Source: Lachnospiraceae bacterium
GTDB lineage: Bacteria > Bacillota > Clostridia > Lachnospirales > Lachnospiraceae
NCBI GenBank assembly: GCA_009774375.1
Contig: VSNO01000200.1
Span: 1-6,836 of the forward strand
Reading direction: 5' to 3'
DNA: 6,836 bases
In this document: positions 5,251 through 6,836 of the stretch, piece after piece
Layout: each line of letters starts with the position of its first letter
Position numbering within the stretch: position 1 is the first letter of the stretch
Notes under the pieces: generated by a model
What the model was told of the DNA's origin: nothing
What the model saw: the letters and a program-made list of their open reading frames with translations, nothing else
Databases searched by the model: none
Translations under genes and position numbers: made by a program

Positions 5251-6836
5251 ATGTTACGGGTACTGCTTGTTGATGATGAACCATTTATCGTGCAAGGGCT
5301 TTCTCTGCTTCTTGACTGGAAGGAGGAGGGGTGTGAGATTGTTGCAACGGCGCAGAATGGCATGGAAGCACTGACATATTTAAGGGCTAATGAGGTTGAT
5401 CTGATCATAGCAGACATCAAGATGCCGGAGATGACAGGTCTGGAACTTCTTGAAACAATACGCAGGGAGCAGGTGTCAGATGCATATTTTGTCATACTTA
5501 GCGGGTATAGTGAATTTGCCTATGCACAGCAGGCGATCCATTATTCTTGTATGGATTATGTGCTAAAGCCAGTCGAAAAGGAAGTCCTGACGGAGATTAT
5601 CAGAAAAGCTGCCAACATGTCGGCGACGGAGATTCAGAAGCAGGAGGACAAAAAGCAGATGGAGCGGGCATATCTGGCGAGAAATGTCATCTCCTTACTG
5701 CTTGGCAAGTATGATGATATTAATTTGGAATATGTCTTTAAGCACATGTCTCTCTCCAGCGGAGTGCGCTATATTGATATACAGCTGTTAGATGCCTTGA
5801 ATCCCGAAGATGTGGAAGATATGGAGATGCGTTCCCAGCAGAGAAAGCTTTATCAGAGCTGCAAGGAGTTTCTGAAGGAGGATGAGGAGCACTGTATTCT
5901 TGATGTTTCCTCTGAAGAAAATATCTATGATGTCGGTCTGATCTATTGTGATTACATGGCGGTAAAAAATGGCTGTTCCGAGAGAGAGTATTTGGAAAGA
6001 CTACTGGATTACCTGAGTTTGGCGTTAAAGAGCAAGATTGTGATGCTGGTTGGTAAAAAGGTGACGGATATAGCATCTGTATCGAAATCTTATGGTACTG
6101 CCTGCATGCTCAATTCCCTGCAGGCGTTTCATGACCGGAAGAGTATCTACTTCTATGAGGAGGAGATCCAGGTAAACAGCGGGGGCATTCTCTTGTGCAA
6201 GGCAGAACTTGATCATTTGATATCCTGTATAGAACAGAATGATAATGTGCGTATTCATGAGGCAGTGGACCGGTTGTATGAGGAACTGCGCAAGATGGGG
6301 GCGATGGGGGAGACTGTAAACCTCAATATCAATTATCTGCTGTTTCAGCTGATCCATGTCGCGACGGAGCAGGATGACTGCGTCAATCAGGAAGAAATTC
6401 TGCACCTGATCAGCGAGAGTTCTTTTGAGGACGGCCTGATGCGGGGAAGCAAGGTGCATCTGGCGAGATTTGCGTGCGAGTACGCAGAGTATCTGGCGCA
6501 GCTTAGGAAGAATGTGTCGAGAGGTGTGTTTGCCCTGATCGAGCAGGAGGTGCGGGAGCACTTTGCAGAAAACCTGACACTGCGGGATCTTGGACAGAAG
6601 TACTATATCAATAACGCCTATCTGGGACAGATATTCCGCAAAAAATATAATCAGTCTTTTAAGGATTATCTGAATAATTACCGCATTGAACAGGCAGCAC
6701 AGCTGCTTGTCCGGACAGATGACAAGATTTATAAGATTGCAGAGGACGTGGGCTATAAGAATACAGACTACTTTATCAATAAATTTATAGCGGCAAAGGG
6801 CTGCACCCCTTCCAAATTCAGGAAGCAGTCGCTGGA
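5251..6836 (+). CDS. AraC-family response regulator, YesN type (3' end outside the window)
   Basis: The frame stays open from 5251 to the right edge (528 complete codons, no stop). It encodes the DNA-binding partner of the upstream kinase. The receiver domain (about 1-120) has the acidic pair D8-D9, phosphoacceptor D55 in IIADIKMPEMTG (52-63), S84 in VILSGYSEF (81-89) and K106-P107. A long middle region (about 125-425) of the sort found in YesN proteins has no motif I recognise. The C-terminal AraC-type double helix-turn-helix spans about 430-528, with LTLRDLGQKYYINNAYLGQI (442-461) as the first HTH and the family signature region KIAEDVGYKNTDYF (494-507) through CTPSKFRK (517-524). Family members end shortly after this point, so only a few residues are probably missing. 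The gene follows the kinase stop by 20 bases, with no terminator between them, so the two are surely cotranscribed. Likely targets are sugar-importer and hydrolase genes, possibly this operon itself. Confidence 0.93.
   Translation, partial: MLRVLLVDDEPFIVQGLSLLLDWKEEGCEIVATAQNGMEALTYLRANEVDLIIADIKMPEMTGLELLETIRREQVSDAYFVILSGYSEFAYAQQAIHYSCMDYVLKPVEKEVLTEIIRKAANMSATEIQKQEDKKQMERAYLARNVISLLLGKYDDINLEYVFKHMSLSSGVRYIDIQLLDALNPEDVEDMEMRSQQRKLYQSCKEFLKEDEEHCILDVSSEENIYDVGLIYCDYMAVKNGCSEREYLERLLDYLSLALKSKIVMLVGKKVTDIASVSKSYGTACMLNSLQAFHDRKSIYFYEEEIQVNSGGILLCKAELDHLISCIEQNDNVRIHEAVDRLYEELRKMGAMGETVNLNINYLLFQLIHVATEQDDCVNQEEILHLISESSFEDGLMRGSKVHLARFACEYAEYLAQLRKNVSRGVFALIEQEVREHFAENLTLRDLGQKYYINNAYLGQIFRKKYNQSFKDYLNNYRIEQAAQLLVRTDDKIYKIAEDVGYKNTDYFINKFIAAKGCTPSKFRKQSL

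Noticed and set aside
4841..5284. 147-residue minus-strand frame spanning the kinase end and regulator start
   Set aside because: It is antisense to the kinase ATPase domain and the regulator start, and its composition is that of a shadow of real coding sequence.
5115..5495. 126-residue minus-strand frame
   Set aside because: It is antisense to the kinase end and receiver domain, with no family likeness.
6025..6561. 178-residue minus-strand frame
   Set aside because: It lies wholly inside the response regulator, which has a continuous frame with receiver and AraC motifs. The antisense product has no recognisable domain.

Overview
The window looks like a piece of a Gram-positive, probably Clostridia/Lachnospiraceae-type, carbohydrate-utilisation locus. 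This rests on moderate GC, AGGAGG-type ribosome binding sites, an AT-rich leader, and a YesM/YesN-type two-component pair, which is typical of fibre-degrading Firmicutes. The taxonomic call is an inference from gene content and style; there is no rRNA or other marker gene.

Layout: positions 1-485 hold no convincing intact gene. At the extreme left edge the minus strand shows a strong ribosome binding site followed by ATG at 4..2, so a divergent gene may start there and run out of the window. The leader also holds an AT-rich stretch with a perfect TATAAT, a 10-bp palindrome resembling a CcpA (cre) or other LacI-family operator, and a short reading frame whose N-terminal half looks like the start of an alpha/beta hydrolase and is probably a decayed remnant. 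Three genes follow on the plus strand in one tight array: a GH115 alpha-glucuronidase without a signal peptide (486-3389), a membrane sensor histidine kinase of the YesM type (3389-5230, sharing one base with the previous stop), and an AraC-type response regulator of the YesN type (from 5251, still open at the right edge but nearly complete).

Working model: the kinase senses an extracellular carbohydrate, phosphorylates the regulator, and the regulator activates genes for uptake and breakdown. GH115 enzymes remove (4-O-methyl-)glucuronic acid from xylan side chains. This copy appears cytoplasmic, so it most likely acts on imported aldouronic-type oligosaccharides, and an ABC sugar importer would be expected nearby, outside the window. 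The signal-to-substrate link is inferred from gene order and is not visible in the sequence.

I see no mobile element, CRISPR array, RNA gene or clearly new system. The main points of interest are the one-base coupling of enzyme and sensor, an Ig/BACON-like extra module in the GH115 protein, the uncertain kinase start, and the composite leader.
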